Source of the DNA: Nothopassalora personata
Taxonomy: Eukaryota; Ascomycota; Dothideomycetes; Mycosphaerellales; Mycosphaerellaceae
Direction of reading: 5' to 3'
Length of the DNA: 64,000 nt
Assembly (NCBI GenBank): GCA_033816765.1
Contig: CM066293.1
Location: forward strand, 372,001-436,000
Every line of letters begins with the position of its first letter. The stretch's first letter is position 1. Shown here piece after piece: positions 8,937 to 19,061 of the stretch. The translations under genes and the position numbers were made by a program. The notes under the pieces were generated by a model. That model saw nothing but the letters and a program-made list of their open reading frames with translations. It made no database searches and was not told the origin of the DNA.

Positions 8937-10244
8937 ATGGCGAGCTGGCTTCCCAAGGTCAGAGTAGCCGGTACCTACCACTTATTCATGCTACCACATT
9001 GCAATATTTACAACCCTCCCAGCCTGCAACGTCGCCCCAATCTTCCTCGACACCCCCAAGACCGTCCAAAAAACCATCGGCCTCATCCAAGAAGCCGCCC
9101 GAAATCGTGCAGGTACGCCACGGCTTCCTCAACACACCTCTCTCAACTCCTTCGCCACACATTCTCAAAGCACGACTAACAACAACTCCCTCCTTTCCAA
9201 CAGACCTCGTCGTCTTCCCAGAAACCTACATCCCCGCCTTTCCCCTCTGGGCCGCCGTCTCCGCCCCGATTGACAACCACGCCTTCTTCCACAACCTCGC
9301 CGAACAAAGCCTTCACATCGACGGCACCGAGATCAGAACCTTACAACAAGCCTGCGCCACTTCAAAGATCTTTGCACACGTCGGCTTTAATGAGCGGTCC
9401 AAGGCGAGTTTGGGATGTATCTGGAATTCCAGCGTGTTGATTAACGATCAAGGAGAGATTGTGAACCATGCGCGGAAACTGGTCCCGACTTTCTTCGAAA
9501 AGCTCGTCTGGGCACCGGGGGATGGAGAGGGTTTAAGGGTGGTGGATACGGGGCGGTGCGGAAGGGTCGGGAGCTTGATTTGTGGGGAGAATACGAATCC
9601 TCTCGCGCGGTGGAGTTTGATGGCGCAGGGGGAGCAGGTGCACATTTCGACTTGGCCGGCGGTCTGGCCCACACGTCGTCCTGCTACTGGCGCCGCGCGT
9701 GGAGGGAAGCAGTACGACAATGTCGCTGCTAACCGCACGAGATCCGCAGCGCATTGCTTCGAGGCGAAGTGTTTTGGAGTTTTGTGTTCGGGATTTATGG
9801 ATCAGGCTATGAGAGATGCTATTGTGGAGGCTACGCCGAGCGCGGCGGAGACGCTGGATAGTCTTACGCAGGGTGCTAGTTTGTTCCTCGATCCTACGGG
9901 GAAGCAGGTTGGGGAAATGGTTCAGGGGGAAGAGGGGATTGCGTATGCGGAGTTGGATTTGGGGGAGTGTATTGAGGGGAAGCAGTTTCATGATGTGAGT
10001 TTCTTTTATCTTGTCTTCCGGTTGGTCCTTTGGTTGGTTGGGGGCGATGTTCGGTCTTGATGGATGGAATTTGCTGATTTGTTGCGTCTAGGTTGTTGGT
10101 GGGTACCAGAGGTATGATGTGTTTGACTTCAAGGTGACGAGAAGGAGGCATGGCGCCGAGACTGCGTTTGATGGTGGCCGAGCTGAGAGGAGTGCTGATG
10201 AGGATGATTTGGAGACTCTGGCGACTGGCAATATCAAAGCTTAG
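8937..10244 (+). CDS. Fungal nitrilase (carbon-nitrogen hydrolase family)
   Basis: Exons 8937-8970, 9023-9112, 9204-9994 and 10092-10244 (introns of 52, 91 and 97 nt) splice to 355 residues starting MASWLPKVRVA. The nitrilase triad is visible: E48 in VFPETY, K133 in HARKLVPTFFEK, and the nucleophile C168 in GSLICGENTNPLAR. The last exon supplies the family signature VVGGYQRYDVFDF, supporting the 3' intron. The ICGENTN nucleophile context is that of fungal aliphatic/arylaceto-nitrilases rather than cyanide hydratases; the substrate is not predictable from sequence. The reaction is nitrile to carboxylic acid plus ammonia, probably cytosolic since there is no targeting signal. The last ~35 residues are charged and poorly conserved, as usual. 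Confidence 0.92.
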
Positions 10245-11137
10245 CATATGCGAAGCCCGTCCATAATGGCACGCCGAACCTCGCTGGGCCGGCGAGCCAG
10301 ATGTCGAAGTCCCCATTCGTCGAATCTGCCGTTGATCTTAGCCCTCTGTGAGTCCGATCTCCTCGGGTCCTGACCCATATGGTGATATTCTAGGATCAGT
10401 GCTTGCCGAGCGTGCCATTCCGTCTCATTGGCCTGTGTCTTGTGCAGAAACTCCATATCGTAATGGGCCGTAGTAGTAGTGACGAGTAGCCTCCTGGAGC
10501 AGAGCCGTAAGTATGTTGTTCATTTTCGATGGCTCCGCAGTTGGTGGTGGTTTGCGTGGTGGGGAATGCTGCTTTGCTGGGTTTGCAACGTGATCCGATC
10601 CGTGCTCCGGTGGTATCTTTCGGGTCTGGCTCCTGATCTGCTGCGCATCCTGCTCCTGTGGGTAGTCTTCGAAATCGGGAGACTCCTCTTTGATAAAAGT
10701 CACCTCCCTCCTTCAATTCTCTCTTCCTGCTGCTCTCCATCTTCCACTTCACATGTGGACCCTCATCATCGTCCATGTCACTACCATACTCTGCATTCAT
10801 TCGCTTCCGCTCCTTGCCGTATCCATCTTGAGAGCTTGCCTTGCCGCCTTGTCTTTTCATGACATTTGCCCGGCCGCTATCTTCAGTTTGACCGTGGTAG
10901 CCTTCGCAACCATGAAACAGGTGCATGATGCCGCCATCGTCGAGCTGTTGCGGATCAGGGAAGCTTCGCGAGTCCTTTCAATAACTTATCCCCTCGAGTG
11001 AGAGTGATCATAACCTTGACACCTCCAACCTCCTCAAGCTGCTTCCCACAGACACCGGAAAGGTCCATCAGAAGTTCATCATCTACCTGTCTGTCATAGT
11101 CCCGCCCGGAAGATGCCAGATACTTCTTCGATGCCAT
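10241..11137 (-). pseudogene. Unknown minus-strand gene, reading frame broken
   Basis: Coding-like sequence starts at ATG 11135-11137 (MASKKYLASSGRDYDRQVDD). A plausible 71-nt intron (GTTATG to AACAG) joins it in phase to LDDGGIMHLFHGCEGYHG, continuing to ESSRKRELKEG near 10690. After that the plausible protein appears in a second frame (FIKEESPDFEDYPQEQDAQQ) and then a third (EFLHKTQANETEWHARQA to the stop at 10241). I cannot join these by normal introns, so I call frameshifts; an unusual exon structure remains possible. No known domain is recognised. Its start is only 41 bp from the start of the divergent ORF at 11179, which also argues that one of the two is not a normal intact gene. Confidence 0.35.
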
Positions 11138-11178
11138 TAGAGCTAAAGTAAATTTGGTGAACATCGATACCATGAACG

Positions 11179-11688
11179 ATGCTAGCCCGTCCGCACGTCT
11201 TCACCAACGACGCGACTCTCCGATACCCGACCAGTCAAAAACTTCGAGCTCAGGCCCCCGAATACGTCCATAGCGGCGGGGTGCTCATCACCATGGGTCT
11301 ATTCGGCCTGGAAAACATGCGTCAAGCGGAGACGACCTTCAAGGAGTTTGGACTACCGTGGAAAGCTACAAGCAACGACATAGCCCAGCTCAGTCTGAAT
11401 TCCGCCTTGATCCACTTCGAGACCAATGGGCTTCCCCTCCGGTACGGCATGCAAGGCGTGCATCCCATCGATGTAGAAAAGGAAGATTGCCTGTATGTGC
11501 CAATGCCGGAGTCCGTGTATTGGACTCTGGGTCTGAAGAAGCAGCCCTATAGGCATCCCATCGAAAAGAAGATCGTTGCTGTGGCGGTGGCGAAGGTCGG
11601 CGATGGGATGTTTGGGTGCGTTGGTGTTGACAATTACGAGGATGAGTCTGCCAAGACTTTGCTTGCCATGCTTGGTGTTCAGGAGTAG
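11179..11688 (+). CDS. Unknown fungal protein, possibly 5'-truncated
   Basis: This 169-residue frame begins at an ATG preceded one codon earlier by an in-frame stop. The sequence (EYVHSGGVLITMGLFGL, FKEFGLPWK, YGMQGVHPIDVEKED, VAKVGDGMFGCVGVDNYEDE) resembles the C-terminal two-thirds of a widespread uncharacterised fungal family in which a G-G-x-V-I hydrophobic strand is followed by FGLPW and ends with KVGxGxxGYxGDVN. I know that pattern only as hypothetical proteins and cannot assign an activity. Relatives are longer at the N-terminus, so this copy may have lost its beginning or an upstream exon was missed. It lies between a broken minus-strand gene and a P450 pseudogene, a decayed neighbourhood. 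Confidence 0.5.
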   Translation: MLARPHVFTNDATLRYPTSQKLRAQAPEYVHSGGVLITMGLFGLENMRQAETTFKEFGLPWKATSNDIAQLSLNSALIHFETNGLPLRYGMQGVHPIDVEKEDCLYVPMPESVYWTLGLKKQPYRHPIEKKIVAVAVAKVGDGMFGCVGVDNYEDESAKTLLAMLGVQE

Positions 11689-11793
11689 GGGCAATAGATA
11701 TGTCAAGACTCTGAGCAACTCAACCTCACGATCCATTCAAAACTGCCTCAACTTAATGCAACCGCGCGGTCACATCCGGCATCGCCGGATTTT

Positions 11794-12833
11794 TCATGTA
11801 AACTGTCGGCGGCCGTGGTCCTGGGAGTCGTACATGTAGTTGTGAACAATATAAGCCAACATGAGCTTCATCTCCTGTGCTGCGAAGAGTCTGCCTGGGC
11901 AAGCATGCCTTCCGGCTCCGAACGACAAGAAATTCTTCCCAGTACTGACGATAGCCTGCCGCTTCATATCGAGCACCTGTCCATTTTCATTGAAGGTTTC
12001 TCTGCCAAACATAGAATTGTCAGCTGTCAACGAATAGGCCCGCGGCACTGCCTCAGCTGGTCAGTCTTTCAGTACATACCTAACCCTCGCAAACCTCAGG
12101 GCATTATACTCATCCGGTCTCTTGTGATACGCCGGATTTGAGTGGACCGCCGCAGCTGGAAAGCCAATTTTCATACCCTGCAGGATATGCCATCCATCAC
12201 TGAGCGCAATTTTTTCAGGATTGATCGCAGCCCTGATCGCGCCGATGCTACCAAATGCAGTGAGTCGCATACTATCCTTAATGGCACTATCAATCTTGAC
12301 AAGATCTTTGAGAGCCGCCTCGGTCCATTTGTTATCGTGATTGTGCATCAATTGGGCAACTGCCTCGCGAAGTTCGGACATGACCTCGGCTGTTTGTGGC
12401 CAGCTCTAGACGTCGAGGAGCGTGTTTGTGATGGTGAAGGAGATGGTATGGATCGCGACCATGTTGAGCGCATGAGGCGGCGGCATATTTTCACGGCCTT
12501 GATTTCAGAGGGGTCATTTTGTTTGAAGCATTCTTCCAGGATTCATTCTAGGGCGTCGTTCTGTGGAGTGCGAGAACAGTTCAGCTTTGGCGTGAGGTGC
12601 GGTCGTGATCAACTTACAGGCTGATCTCGTTTCTGCGCACTCTGAATCTCCCTCAATCTTCTTTCGATGATCGGGATGGCATACTTCTTACACGTCTTGA
12701 CGTATGCTTCACCGCCGGGTAAGCAATGGTACCGTAAAAGCTCAGAAGAGACAGTGTATGTGCAGAGCAATGCAAAGCAACCTGTCAGCATCCAGTCCAC
12801 GCTGAAAATGTGAAAAAGTGTAACACTGGGCAT
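11794..12833 (-). pseudogene. Cytochrome P450 pseudogene (C-terminal half)
   Basis: Recognisable P450 pieces, in order on the minus strand: a helix-F/G-like segment ending RRLREIQSAQKRDQP; a valid 57-nt intron (12561-12617, GTAAGT to CCACAG); NDALE followed by an in-frame TGA at 12543-12545 where Trp is expected; a frameshift within the helix-I region (HALNMVAIHTISFTITNT lies in the next frame); the K-helix DSAIKDSMRL; and the heme loop FLSFGAGRHACPGR with its Cys ligand. The K-helix motif reads DxxR instead of the invariant ExxR. The N-terminal ~200 residues and the last part after NYMYDS are missing. Nonsense codon, frameshift and truncations together make function very unlikely. The TGG-to-TGA change is compatible with RIP but not proof of it. 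Confidence 0.8.
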
Positions 12834-13458
12834 AATAGAGGACCAATTAATAGAAGATGATTACATCTTTAACCACGGGCCCAAGTTAAATGGCGGTGAT
12901 ATATCGTGCTCGCTGAGATTGCGGAGGTGCTTTAATCAGTATGTATGCTTGAGAAGCTCTTGTGTCATAACCCGGCCTGCGATGATGTATGCGTGCTTGA
13001 TGGCTTGATTCAATCGCGAATCGTGTCAGCTACGGATGGAAAGGATGTTGGATATAGGTAGGGGTCTAAAGAGAACGCCGTGGGGTAGGCCTAGAGTTCG
13101 GGCCCGTTGCGCTGGAGAACCAGCACGCTGTCCTATCTTGTTGCTTTGAAGTCCTCGGCGATAGGCAGCGTGTCATCATCATCCAAGATCTGATAGCAGG
13201 CGAAGGAACGAAGATGGGCGCGATCCTATTGCATTGCGTGCTGTTGGGGATTTAAGCAAGCTCATGTCGGCCTCAAGAATCGCCGGCGGCCGCGTGAGTT
13301 GCGTTTATCCAGCTCTCCTTGCTCACATGCCAGACTTTCCAGCTCGCTATTTGTGTAGCTCGCACTTTTGGTGCTGAGCAGCTGAGTTAGTCGTCACGTG
13401 AGTATGATACAAACACATCGAGCTCAGAGATCTGCACTCGTCTGACCGTGTTCGTCTC
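12834..13458. other. Non-coding flank of the P450 relic
   Basis: No gene-like frame or repeat is seen. The missing N-terminal half of the P450 is not recognisable here. Confidence 0.4.
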
Positions 13459-13719
13459 TCACGCCTTCTTAAAGGCTCCGTCTCGTGTCTCCTGCACCCG
13501 CGCAATGTGGGCGTCAGCTCTCGCCTTGATCTGGATAAAGACAAGATCAGCAAACAGTTCTTCCAGTTTGCCAACTTTCTTCCTAAGCCCTCTGTCATCC
13601 TGCTTATCGATGCAGCTCACGCTCTTCAGTGCCTGCTGTATCTCGCAGCCGCGAGCGATCACCCTACCCTTATCAATGCCCTGCTTGACATCGTCCATCA
13701 AAGCCTCCCGGGGCAGCAT
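13459..13719 (-). other. Amphipathic ORF, possible gene fragment
   Basis: An 87-codon frame (no ATG at its upstream edge) reads helical, charged sequence such as GLRKKVGKLEELFADLVFIQ and IKARADAHIARVQETRDGAF and ends at a stop. Another minus-strand coding-like snippet (VDGHPHKYSSTAFQEVGLF) lies upstream at about 13795-13860 in a different frame. Together they could be exons or remnants of one small gene downstream of GatB. No family is recognised and no convincing splice pair joins them. Confidence 0.25.
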
Positions 13720-13900
13720 TTTCGTGCGGAGCCGACATGCTTCCTAAAGAACATCGACCGGCCGCATCGTTATCTACGTTCCGGTATTGCGAATGAACAG
13801 TCCGACCTCTTGGAAAGCAGTTGAGGAGTACTTGTGCGGATGGCCATCTACTTTGCCGAAGGCCCTTGTTCCGCACTTAGCCTGTAGATCGAAGCGAAGT

Positions 13901-15727
13901 TCAAGTCTCGAGCAGCCTCTGCATCACTTCTTTCGCTTTCTCCGGCTCAACAGTACCCTCCTCTCCTCGTCTGACCATCTGTCCAACAAACCACATGAGC
14001 TTGCCCTTCTGACCCTTGTCCCTTACAGCGGCCACCATATCGGGACTCTCATCCATGATCTGCTGTGCCAGCGCAATATACTCCTCTTCAGACAATGGTC
14101 TCAATCGCAAGTTGCCATCATCAATAAGCTGCTCAACGCTTTCGCGACCAATAGCCCTCAGGTTCTCATGCATAGCAACTAGCAGCTGCTTCGCTGCACG
14201 TGCCGTGATCTGCTTCGACAGCAGATTGAGCAATAGTTCAGAAAGTTCAAGCGGCGTCACAGACATCTGCTCCCAGGTACGACCTGTGGAAGTGAGGAGA
14301 CCTCCAATCTCATGCAAGACCCAGTTGCCTGCTAGCTTTCCATACTTCAGCTCATCTTCGTGACCTTGCGTACCGAGACGTCGCATGACGAGCTCGACCG
14401 TCTCTTCCAAGAAGTCCAGCCTGTCTCCGTCGTCCAGGGCTACGATAGTCTTCGCATCTTTCTCGCTTAGGCCATACGTCTTCTGGACCCTCTCCACCGT
14501 CTCATCAGGCAGTTCTGGCAAAGTCATCTTGAGGTGGTCCACCAGGTCCCCTCCAATGACGAGGGGTGGCAGATCTGCATCAGGCATGTATCGATAGTCC
14601 ACCTCCCCTTCTTTGCCTCTTAGTCGTGTGGTCTCTGTCGCACCCAGAGACCAGCCTCGCGTCTCGCCTTCAACGACACCACCAGCTTCCAAGACAGAGA
14701 TCTGCCGATCTCGTTCTGCAACAATCGCATCCTCGACTGCTTTGAACGATGACAAGTTCTTGATCTCCGTCCTCTGCCCGAGGCCACTGACACCACTGTA
14801 CGAAGATCCATTGCCAGACGTTCCACGCTCGCGCACAGAGACGTTGACATCTGCTCTTAATCCACCCAATTCCATACCTGCCGCGCAGGCATCGATGCTC
14901 TTTAAAATCGCCTGTATCTTGCGAACGACAGCTGCTGCAGTCTGTGGGGAGTGGACCTGCGGAAGAGTGATGATTTCGATGAGAGGGTGCCCGGCGCGAT
15001 TCAAGTCGATGTGGTATGTCGATACACCATGTGTAGTCGTCTTCGCTGTATCCTGCTCCATCTGTATCTGCTTGATGCCAATCTCTAGTGAATTTGCACC
15101 GTTTAGGTCAGAGGCAGGTACCCCATCCGATGCGGTCAGTGTCAGCATGCCATCTTTGGCGAATGGCTCATAGTACTGCGTAATCTGATATCCGTTGGGC
15201 TGGTCCCAGTGAAAGTAATGCTTTCTGTCCCATCCACTCTTCCGCTGGATCTTGCATCCCAAAGCTATGGCTGCGCGTAGAGCGGGGAGGAGCGTTGCAT
15301 GCTGGAACTGTGGTTGCGTACCTGGTGTCGCGGCATCGAAGAGCGCAACTCTGCTATTCGCTGCTCCTTCACCGTCCCCAATCGAAGCGGGAGCGCTGGA
15401 GAATAGCTTGCAGGCCGTATTCATTTCGACGTGAATCTCGACTCCAACAGTGAGCTCCCATTTCTCGAGTCGTGGATCTAGCTTGCTCTTCTTGGTTGAA
15501 GCATTTCCATGGCTCTTGGCCTCGGCCTTCTTCCTCTTGGCTTCATCTTTAAGGTGTTTCCGCAGGGGAACTGTCTCCTGCTTGTAAAGCGGAGTCGTGC
15601 TCAGGCCACGACATTGTAGCCATTTCGCGACAATGCACGAACGTGGTGACCGAAAGGCTGGTCTTGCGGCAGCGTGAAGGCAGCGTATTGATGCAGACTG
15701 CGCTGCACGCGCGATGGGTAAAGTCAT
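13901..15727 (-). CDS. GATB/PET112: Glutamyl-tRNA(Gln) amidotransferase subunit B, mitochondrial
   Basis: A 608-residue single-exon protein. I chose ATG 15725-15727 (MTLPIARAAQSAS) because it opens a basic, Ser/Ala-rich mitochondrial presequence of ~60 residues; the frame is open further upstream but without typical sequence. The GatB catalytic core starts near residue 85 (ELTVGVEIHVEMNT), with the signatures FHWDQPNGYQITQYYEP, HIDLNRAGHPLIEI and ELGGLRADVNVS. A C-terminal GatB/YqeY helical domain follows (residues ~450-608, e.g. GNWVLHEIGGLL). In the GatCAB (fungal GatFAB) complex of the mitochondrial matrix this subunit binds and activates Glu-tRNA(Gln) for transamidation to Gln-tRNA(Gln). 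Length and motifs are normal. The stop codon of the wall-protein gene lies 225 bp upstream. Confidence 0.93.
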   Translation of the reverse strand: MTLPIARAAQSASIRCLHAAARPAFRSPRSCIVAKWLQCRGLSTTPLYKQETVPLRKHLKDEAKRKKAEAKSHGNASTKKSKLDPRLEKWELTVGVEIHVEMNTACKLFSSAPASIGDGEGAANSRVALFDAATPGTQPQFQHATLLPALRAAIALGCKIQRKSGWDRKHYFHWDQPNGYQITQYYEPFAKDGMLTLTASDGVPASDLNGANSLEIGIKQIQMEQDTAKTTTHGVSTYHIDLNRAGHPLIEIITLPQVHSPQTAAAVVRKIQAILKSIDACAAGMELGGLRADVNVSVRERGTSGNGSSYSGVSGLGQRTEIKNLSSFKAVEDAIVAERDRQISVLEAGGVVEGETRGWSLGATETTRLRGKEGEVDYRYMPDADLPPLVIGGDLVDHLKMTLPELPDETVERVQKTYGLSEKDAKTIVALDDGDRLDFLEETVELVMRRLGTQGHEDELKYGKLAGNWVLHEIGGLLTSTGRTWEQMSVTPLELSELLLNLLSKQITARAAKQLLVAMHENLRAIGRESVEQLIDDGNLRLRPLSEEEYIALAQQIMDESPDMVAAVRDKGQKGKLMWFVGQMVRRGEEGTVEPEKAKEVMQRLLET

Positions 15728-15952
15728 GTCATGGCGGTGCGTGCAAGTCCAGCTTGAAGCTCCGAGATCTGGCTGCCAAAAACACCTCGGCAAAACATGC
15801 CGTTCCCACATCTTCACCACCACAACAACCATCAACTTGGTCAGCCTACAGGGAGGACGACACTCTGAGCACCATCCAGTGCGCAGAAAGTCAAAATCTA
15901 TCGAGAGGGGCGATTTTATCTCTCTGGATCACATTTCCGTCTACATACATAC

Positions 15953-17499
15953 TTACGCCAGCAGCAAAAAGATACTACGCATCCACGTTCGAGCTTGGGC
16001 ACGCACCTTACCTGCCGTTGGCGACGCAGTGCTCGAGGTACTGGATCTTCCATCTACCTGGGTACAGCTCACAGGCAAGCTTGTTGTAGGAAGAGCTGTC
16101 ACGACACTGGGAAGAGACTGCGTCGAGGCATCGATGGTCCTTGTCGTGACATTGCCATGGACCACGATGGCACCTCCACTACTTGCTGCACGATACGTAG
16201 TGCCCTCCACGACGACCTGAGAGCCATCGGGAACGATTAGTGTGGTGCTTGATAGTGGTAACACCACTTCGCTCCCCAGCGCGGTGGCGCTGGCCAAGCC
16301 AGACACTCTGAGAGCTATGGTCGAGCCATCCACGACGATCGCCCTGTCATTGATCGCGCTGATAGACTGGCTGGCGTAGCTGGGGAGTGCATCAATTGGC
16401 AGAGTTGCAGTGGTATGAGCGCCTGCAAGGACAATTCTGCTAGAACTGATCAATGCCTGGTTTCTCTCGCCTGAAGCTGTCCACGTAGCATCTGATGGAG
16501 CTTCTGGCTCTGGGGTGGGACTAGGCATGGCATATGATATGCCACCTGCGAGTATATGTCCATCGCCATTGGCTGCGTTCATGCGGACATCGATCGTTGT
16601 TGTGAAACCCTCAGGTATGGACGCTGTCGTCGGGCTGCCTTTTATGATGGCGCCGCCTGAGTCGGCGTTAACGATGTATCTTCCGCCGCCAGCTGTAAGT
16701 ACCGAAGCAGCGTACGATATGCGATTGGTCTGGGCGGTAGCGAACACAGGCATCGTTGTGCTGCCAAAGATGATGCCTTCCTGCTCGAGGACCAGAGTCT
16801 TACTGTCGATCACTGCAGGGCGTCCAGAGGCTATGACCGCCGTGGTATGGGAGCCTTCGAAGACTATGCTGGTTCCTACCTGCACAATGGTCGCTGACTG
16901 ATCTCCAGCAGGAAGAGCACAGAGCTTGCAGGATCAAAAACAAAGGATGCTGCCCCAGAGGAACCAAGATTGCCAGGTCCCAAACTCGTTGTAGCGGGCG
17001 GAGTTTCTACAGAATGGTCGACGCCGCCGTCGTTCGTCACTACACGAGGGCTGTCACTAATGTGGCCTTCAGGCGTGCTGATAGTCAAGGCTTCTGTAAG
17101 AACTCCCAGGGCGTCAATAGGTGACGGGTTTTTCACACCGTTATTAATGGTGCTCTGGAAGCCCTCCCCATCAGCGCTCTTCGTGCCAGATTCGGTCGTG
17201 GCCGTCGAACTTCCAACAGGCTCTGTATGATCCTCCTCACCACCGCCGTCCTCATTGGGGCCGGCAGAGAGATCAGTCGGCGATGCCAAAGCATCTGACG
17301 GCTTTGCCGAGTTTGGGACACCGATAATTGAAGAAGCAGGAGTGACAGGCGTAGCTGAAACGACAGCGTCAGTACTGGTCGTCTCAACGCTGGTCGATGA
17401 GCCGGCAGGTCCAGCTGATGAGCACCGGAGCTGTACATGCTCTTCGATCGTATGTATGTGTCCAATGTCGTTTAGTGCTTTCGGCCAGAAGCTGCCCAA
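15953..17499 (-). pseudogene. Ser/Thr-rich wall-type repeat protein, frameshifted
   Basis: Two minus-strand frames belong together: an upstream Ser/Thr/Pro-rich segment (to about 16910) and a downstream segment from about 16885 to a stop at 15953. The downstream part contains degenerate repeats of the kind IVFEGSHTTAVIASG...VIDSKTLVLEQEG, IVVDGSTIALRVSG, TLIVPDGSQVVVEGTTY, seen in fungal GPI or wall proteins. The upstream frame ends ...FDPASSVLFLL and runs into a stop, while the same bases shifted by two read AGDQSATIVQVGTS, leading straight into the repeats. So there is a two-base offset near 16908-16914. The C-terminus (RSIFLLLA) is a weak hydrophobic tail. No signal peptide is found, so the 5' end is also missing or on an unseen exon. 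It could be a true pseudogene or a sequencing indel in an intact gene. Confidence 0.45.
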
Positions 17500-17945
17500 C
17501 CAGCGACTGTCTCGATTTCCCCAAGTGTTTCGGAATTGTTGAGCTGCAGAGTGGTAAGGTGGCTCATATGGAGAGGTTGGAGAACACTTTCAGTCTCAGG
17601 TTGCTTCCATCCTACTCGCGCAACCAAACTCTTCTGCTGCAGTCATCATAAGGTGCATCTCTGAAGGTCGCTATAGGCCGGCTGGCGATCATGCTTATCC
17701 GCGCGCTGTTCTTCGAGCACGTCGCTGGCGTGTAGACGATGGCTGGGACAACCCGAGACACTCACTGAACTTCGGGCATTCGACCGCAGCGCTTTGCGAT
17801 CGCGACGTCCACCTGCTGGGCCGGACCATGTCGACCACCGGCTGCATGCTCTGGAGACTACAGCTTCACCGTGGTCGAGGTCATACATAGAAAGTGAGGA
17901 GATGCAGATTCGTGCTTCGGCCACCGTCTTCTTGCCGGGTTCTCC
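17500..17945. other. Intergenic, nothing recognised
   Basis: No supported gene on either strand. Confidence 0.4.
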
Positions 17946-18497
17946 TCACTCTGGATGTCGTGATTCCTGCAGTGTCGCGAGTGTCTTTAAATAGTGCGCC
18001 AGTCGCCGAGGCGAAGACAGCCTCGTGCGGAGGTCATTCTCGATAGCGAGAAGGTATTCATTCTCCGGCAGAACGCTATGCATAATATGCCGTCTCAAAG
18101 CTGCATCGTGCAGGAGTTCTCGAGCATAGGAGACTAATCCCAAACAGCATGACAAATCTCCATCAGAAACCTTTTTGCCCCAGCGGTGCAGATCCTCTTC
18201 AACCACCACGACTTGAGCTATCCCAACGCGATCTGGCCATCGTGCATAGCACACGAAAATTCACTCACTACTCGATTCGCACGTCGAGACTTTGCTAGCT
18301 TGTTGTTTTAGCCACTGCACGCGCGCGTCCTTACTCGGCAAGGTCAATCCAAATTTACTGGCCAATCGAGTCGCGTCACCCGACTTTCGCGTGTCGATGC
18401 AAACGCTTCTGTCGGCGGTGGCTGTTTCGAGCCGACACCGACGTCTGTCTCGTGGTGGTCGGTCCCGAACAATTGGGTGGTTCCTGACCCGTTGCAT
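17946..18497 (-). CDS. Small hypothetical protein, two exons
   Basis: An upstream exon (18269-18497, ATG at 18495-18497) and a downstream exon (17946-18217) are joined in frame by a 51-nt GT-AG intron (18218-18268, GTGAGT to GATAG), giving 166 residues. The joined part reads naturally (LASKFGLTLPSKDARVQWLK then VVVVEEDLHRWGKK and ENEYLLAIENDLRTRLSSPR) and is helical and charged. No known domain is recognised. The N-terminal ~40 residues are Arg-rich and may be wrong; the real start could be on a further upstream exon. Phase agreement across the intron is the main support. Confidence 0.35.
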
Positions 18498-19061
18498 GGC
18501 CCGAACCGCGTCTCGCGAGGACAGTCGGAACCGAGCAACCGTATACCAGTCCAGTCAAGTGGGTCTATGGGAAGCCTCCACGCCTCCCGCCTACTCTTGA
18601 ACGCGGAAGCTGCGTATGCACCTCCTGTGGTTGGTCCCATCGAGTCGTTGCTTGCGTGGCCACCGCCCACATGTAGAGCCTGAGACGCTCGAGAGACTTT
18701 ACGTCTGGCCCACAGCGGCGACAAGCCTCGAACAGCAGCATACTGCAGATCATGGCAGAATCAGAAAGGGTAACATCTCCTATTGCATCGGTGCGCCATG
18801 GGAAAGACCAAACCCGCCCTCGATTTTGTTCTGCGTTTTTGATCTTGTTCCTCATCTCTCATCGTGCTATCACTCACACTCCTTGGAGCACTCGCTCGTT
18901 GCCCTCTCTTATCCATCTGGACAATTGCATTCTTTCGCACATACTAGCGATCGCCCTGGTTGGCATTTCAGCGCTCCAGTAGCAGCTCTCGGACTCTCCC
19001 ACCACACCTGCCGCAGCTTCGTTCCTACCCTGGCCATTTAAACGATTGTGTCAACAGCATC
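18498..19061. other. Upstream region of the GH128 gene
   Basis: Contains pyrimidine-rich stretches just before the start codon of the wall glucanase (about 18880-19050), typical of fungal promoters or 5' leaders. Minus-strand frames here are not supported. Confidence 0.35.

Noticed and set aside
10508..10543. Plus-strand GTAAGT...GCAG resembling an intron
   Set aside because: Only 36 nt, no branch site, and the coding signal in this stretch is on the minus strand.
13507..13824. 105-codon plus-strand frame
   Set aside because: Antisense to the more coding-like minus-strand fragment at 13459-13719; no motif.
18565..18855. 96-codon minus-strand frame in the GH128 upstream region
   Set aside because: Overlaps the presumed promoter/leader of the wall glucanase and has no splice partner or domain.
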